Assembly (NCBI GenBank): GCA_014359855.1
Contig: JACIYQ010000155.1
Span: 1-8,997 of the forward strand
DNA: 8,997 nucleotides
Direction of reading: 5' to 3'
Origin: Parvibaculum sp.
Lineage (GTDB): Bacteria > Pseudomonadota > Alphaproteobacteria > Parvibaculales > Parvibaculaceae
The notes beneath the pieces were generated by a model that was not told the origin of the DNA, made no database searches, and saw nothing but the letters and a program-made list of their open reading frames with translations. Every line of letters starts with the position of its first letter. Position 1 is the stretch's first letter. Both the position numbers and the translations under genes were made by a program. This document shows positions 7,006 through 8,997 of this stretch, piece by piece.

Positions 7006-7928
7006 GCAACGGCAAGCACGTCGCGGTTTTGAAAGGCGGATGGAGCGCGGAGCGCGAAGTGAGCCTCGTGTCCGGGCGCGGCTGCGCGGAAGCGCTGAAA
7101 AGCCGCGGCTACCGCGTAACGGAAATCGACGCGGGGCGCGATCTTGCGGACCAGATACTGAAAGTGAATCCTGACGTCGTCTTCAATGCGCTGCATGGGC
7201 GCTGGGGCGAGGATGGTTGCGTGCAGGGCCTGCTCGAAATCCTGCGCGTGCCCTATACGCATTCGGGCGTGCTCGCTTCCGCGCTCGCCATGAACAAGGA
7301 GCGGGCGAAGCCCGTCTTCCGCGCTGCGGGGCTTCCCGTTGCCGAAAGCATTGTCGTGCCGCGCGAGCAGGCGGCCTATGGCCATGTCATGGACCCGCCC
7401 TATGTCATCAAGCCGGTGAGCGAGGGCTCTTCCGTCGGCGTTTTCATCGTGCGCGAGGGTGACAACAGGCCGCCGGCCGAACTCACTTCGCCGGAATGGA
7501 ACCTCGGCAACGAGGTGATGGTGGAACGCTACATTGCGGGCCGGGAACTCACCTGTGCAGTGATGGGCGAAGAAATTTTCGGCGTCACCGAAATCATCGC
7601 CAACACCGCCTTCTACGATTACGAAGCGAAGTACCAGACGGGCGGATCGCGCCATGTCATTCCGGCGCCGCTCGACGAGCATGTTTATGCAGAGGTGCAG
7701 CGCCTCACGCTCGCCGCGCACAAGGCGCTCGGCTGCCGCGGCGTTTCCCGCGCCGATTTCCGCTTCGATGACACACGGCCGGGCAAGACGGAGCTCATTC
7801 TTCTCGAAGTGAACACGCAGCCCGGCATGACGCCGACATCGCTCGTGCCGGAACTCGCAGGACTTGCGGGCTATTCCTACGGCGAACTCGTGAGCTGGAT
7901 GGTGGAGGACGCATCATGCGACAGGTGA
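7002..7928 (+). CDS. ddl: D-alanine--D-alanine ligase
   Basis: Ddl is a cytoplasmic ATP-grasp ligase that joins two D-Ala residues, supplying the dipeptide that MurF adds to the precursor. The 308 residues match the DdlB type (about 306). Visible motifs are GGWSAEREVSL (residues 12-22, Glu18 probably contacting the first D-Ala), HGRWGEDG (65-72), YTHSGVLASALAMNK (85-99), VIKPVSEGSSVGV (135-147), FYDYEAKY (204-211), SRADFRFD (249-256) and LEVNTQPGMTPTSLVPE (268-284), which holds the Mg2+ and second D-Ala residues. The Tyr in the omega-loop motif YDYEAKY points to D-Ala-D-Ala rather than D-Ala-D-lactate synthesis. ATG 7002 is chosen because it overlaps the murB stop as ATGA and the protein then starts directly at the first beta strand; a GTG at 6987 would add five residues. 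No clear Shine-Dalgarno sequence precedes either. The 3' end overlaps ftsQ by 13 bases. Confidence 0.97.
   Translation: MSNGKHVAVLKGGWSAEREVSLVSGRGCAEALKSRGYRVTEIDAGRDLADQILKVNPDVVFNALHGRWGEDGCVQGLLEILRVPYTHSGVLASALAMNKERAKPVFRAAGLPVAESIVVPREQAAYGHVMDPPYVIKPVSEGSSVGVFIVREGDNRPPAELTSPEWNLGNEVMVERYIAGRELTCAVMGEEIFGVTEIIANTAFYDYEAKYQTGGSRHVIPAPLDEHVYAEVQRLTLAAHKALGCRGVSRADFRFDDTRPGKTELILLEVNTQPGMTPTSLVPELAGLAGYSYGELVSWMVEDASCDR
7904..7908 (+). promoter_or_regulatory. Ribosome binding site of ftsQ, inside ddl
   Basis: GGAGG lies 7 bases before the ATG at 7916. It supports the ftsQ start that overlaps the end of ddl by 13 bases, in preference to the internal ATG at 8015, which has only weak purine context. 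Confidence 0.7.
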
Positions 7929-8920
7929 AGGCCCAGTCGCGCACTGGCGTCCGTGCGGCGCCAAAGAAGAAGGGCTCGAAGATCGCGCCGGGCAAGCGGC
8001 GCAACGCGAGCGCCATGAGCACGTTCGGCCGTCGCAGGGAGCGTCCCGCGGGGCCGCTAGCGCTCTGGTTCGAGAACCTGTGCGAGGGGAACTTCGGCAC
8101 GCGGCCTTTCGCCTTCGGCTCGGTCGCGCTTATCGCGGGGGTCATCGTCTACGGCACCGTGATCGGCGGCCATGCACAGGCGGCGGTGGATGCGACGGGG
8201 CGGCAGGTGAACCGCGTGCTCGCGCTGTCCGGTTTTTCAATCCAGGACGTGACTGTGACGGGCCGCGCGCAGACGCGAAAGGACGATCTTCTCGCGGCCG
8301 TGGGCGTGGACCGTGGCGATCCGATTTTCGGCTTCGACACGGAGGCGGCGCGCCAGCGGATCGAACGGCTCGGCTGGGTGCGCTCGGCAACGGTGACGCG
8401 GCTCCTGCCGGACATGATCCGCATCGAGGTGAGCGAACGCGAGCCTTTCGCCTTGTGGCAGCGTGGCGGTGCGCTTTCGATCATCGATGCCGAAGGCCAG
8501 CCGATCACGGATGAAGGCGTGCAGGACTTCGCACATCTTCCCTTCATCGTCGGCTTCGGCGCGCCGCGCGAGGCGCCGGCACTCCTCAATCTCATGCGGG
8601 CCGAGCAGCCCCAGCTCCTGCAACGCGTGCGTGCCTTTGTGCGCGTGAGCGACAGGCGCTGGAACCTTCGGCTCGAAAACGGCGTGGACGTGAAGCTGCC
8701 GGAAACGGGCGTCGGCAAGGCGCTCGCCGATCTCGCGGCCTACGACACGAAGTACAAGGTGCTCTCCCGCGACATCGTTTCCGTCGATCTCCGTCTGCCA
8801 GACCGCGTTTCGGTTGAGCTGACGGAAGACGCGGCGGCGACCAGGGGAATTGCAACGGAAGCGAAAATCAAGAACGGCGTTGTGCGGCCGGGTGGCGCCG
8901 CACGTGGAGGCAATACATGA
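7916..8920 (+). CDS. ftsQ: Cell division protein FtsQ
   Basis: FtsQ is a bitopic inner-membrane divisome protein that links the early ring with FtsL/FtsB and the septal synthase. The 334-residue product shows the expected architecture: a cytoplasmic N-terminus of about 64 residues rich in Lys and Arg, one transmembrane helix (about 65-84, core FGSVALIAGVIVYGTVIGG), then a periplasmic part. The POTRA domain spans about 107-176, starting FSIQDVTVTGRAQT, with GDPIFGFDTEAARQRIERLGWVRSATVTR in the middle and IRIEVSEREPFALW at its end. The beta domain follows, with LSIIDAEGQPI (187-197), LPFIVGFGA (208-216) and RWNLRLENGVDVKLP (starting at 248). A Gly-rich tail (about 320-334) ends the protein. Sequence conservation in this family is low, so the call rests on architecture, the POTRA pattern and the place between ddl and ftsA. 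It overlaps ddl by 13 bases and ftsA by 4. Confidence 0.95.
   Translation: MRQVKAQSRTGVRAAPKKKGSKIAPGKRRNASAMSTFGRRRERPAGPLALWFENLCEGNFGTRPFAFGSVALIAGVIVYGTVIGGHAQAAVDATGRQVNRVLALSGFSIQDVTVTGRAQTRKDDLLAAVGVDRGDPIFGFDTEAARQRIERLGWVRSATVTRLLPDMIRIEVSEREPFALWQRGGALSIIDAEGQPITDEGVQDFAHLPFIVGFGAPREAPALLNLMRAEQPQLLQRVRAFVRVSDRRWNLRLENGVDVKLPETGVGKALADLAAYDTKYKVLSRDIVSVDLRLPDRVSVELTEDAAATRGIATEAKIKNGVVRPGGAARGGNT
8906..8910 (+). promoter_or_regulatory. Ribosome binding site of ftsA, inside the ftsQ 3' end
   Basis: GGAGG lies 6 bases before the ATG at 8917. This favours 8917 over the in-frame ATG at 8923, which would have a 12-base spacing. Confidence 0.65.
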
Positions 8921-8997
8921 ATATGGTTTCTCTGGGTTCGAGGAGCTTTCAGGGGCGGCCGGTGACGGCAGGACGGTCGGGCACGATCGCCGCGCTC
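8917..8997 (+). CDS. ftsA: Cell division protein FtsA, 3' truncated by the window (first 27 codons)
   Basis: FtsA is an actin-like ATPase that tethers FtsZ to the membrane and activates the divisome. Only 27 codons are present, reading open to the window edge. The visible N-terminus is a variable leader (MNMVSLGSRSFQG) followed by RSGTIAAL, which looks like the beta-1 strand just before the phosphate-1 motif (D-x-G) of the actin fold; that motif would lie immediately past the edge. The family's membrane-targeting helix is C-terminal and not visible. The call rests mainly on position after ftsQ, with the ATGA overlap and good ribosome binding site, and only weakly on residues. Confidence 0.85.
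   Translation, partial: MNMVSLGSRSFQGRPVTAGRSGTIAAL

Noticed and set aside
8015..8017. Internal ATG as the ftsQ start
   Set aside because: It lacks a good Shine-Dalgarno sequence, whereas ATG 7916 has GGAGG at 7-base spacing.
7700..8997. A CtrA-type box (TTAA-N7-TTAA) or other promoter for ftsQ/ftsA
   Set aside because: I found no TTAA at all by eye in the window, so no full CtrA box. Internal promoters may exist but cannot be supported from this sequence.
1..8997. A hidden novel system, mobile element, RNA gene or CRISPR array
   Set aside because: Coding sequence of well-known dcw genes fills the window except for 4 bases. No inverted-repeat element, tRNA-like structure or spaced repeat was seen.

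Overview
The window is a compact, single-strand (+) piece of the division and cell wall (dcw) cluster of a GC-rich bacterium, most likely an alphaproteobacterium. The visible order is mraY (5' end cut off), murD, ftsW, murG, murC, murB, ddl, ftsQ, ftsA (only its first 27 codons). The run murG-murC-murB-ddl-ftsQ-ftsA, with murB inside the cluster, is the arrangement known from Rhizobiales and related alphaproteobacteria. The protein motifs, the high GC content and the scarcity of GANTC sites fit that placement. I cannot name a genus from the sequence alone.

Layout: 1-849 lipid I synthase MraY (C-terminal 282 residues); 854-2263 MurD; 2260-3408 FtsW; 3405-4595 MurG; 4595-6055 MurC; 6052-7005 MurB; 7002-7928 Ddl; 7916-8920 FtsQ; 8917-8997 start of FtsA. 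There is no intergenic stretch longer than 4 bases. Seven of the eight junctions overlap, mostly as ATGA or ATGATG, and all eight visible stop codons are TGA. This is what a translationally coupled polycistronic operon looks like. I see no RNA genes, mobile elements, CRISPR arrays, terminators or non-coding gaps.

Function: MurB completes UDP-MurNAc, MurC adds L-Ala and MurD adds D-Glu. Ddl makes the D-Ala-D-Ala that MurF (outside the window) attaches. MraY transfers the muropeptide to the lipid carrier to give lipid I, and MurG adds GlcNAc to give lipid II. FtsW polymerises lipid II at the septum. FtsQ and FtsA belong to the divisome that places and activates FtsW. Precursor supply and septal use are thus encoded on one transcript.

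Nothing here looks like a new biological system; all genes are intact and recognisable. The points worth a second look are modest: a Lys/Ala/Pro-rich tail on MurC that also carries the murB ribosome binding site, an extended C-terminus on MurG, paired ATGATG starts, a ddl start with no clear Shine-Dalgarno sequence, a small in-frame duplication in murC, and apparent depletion of GANTC sites.
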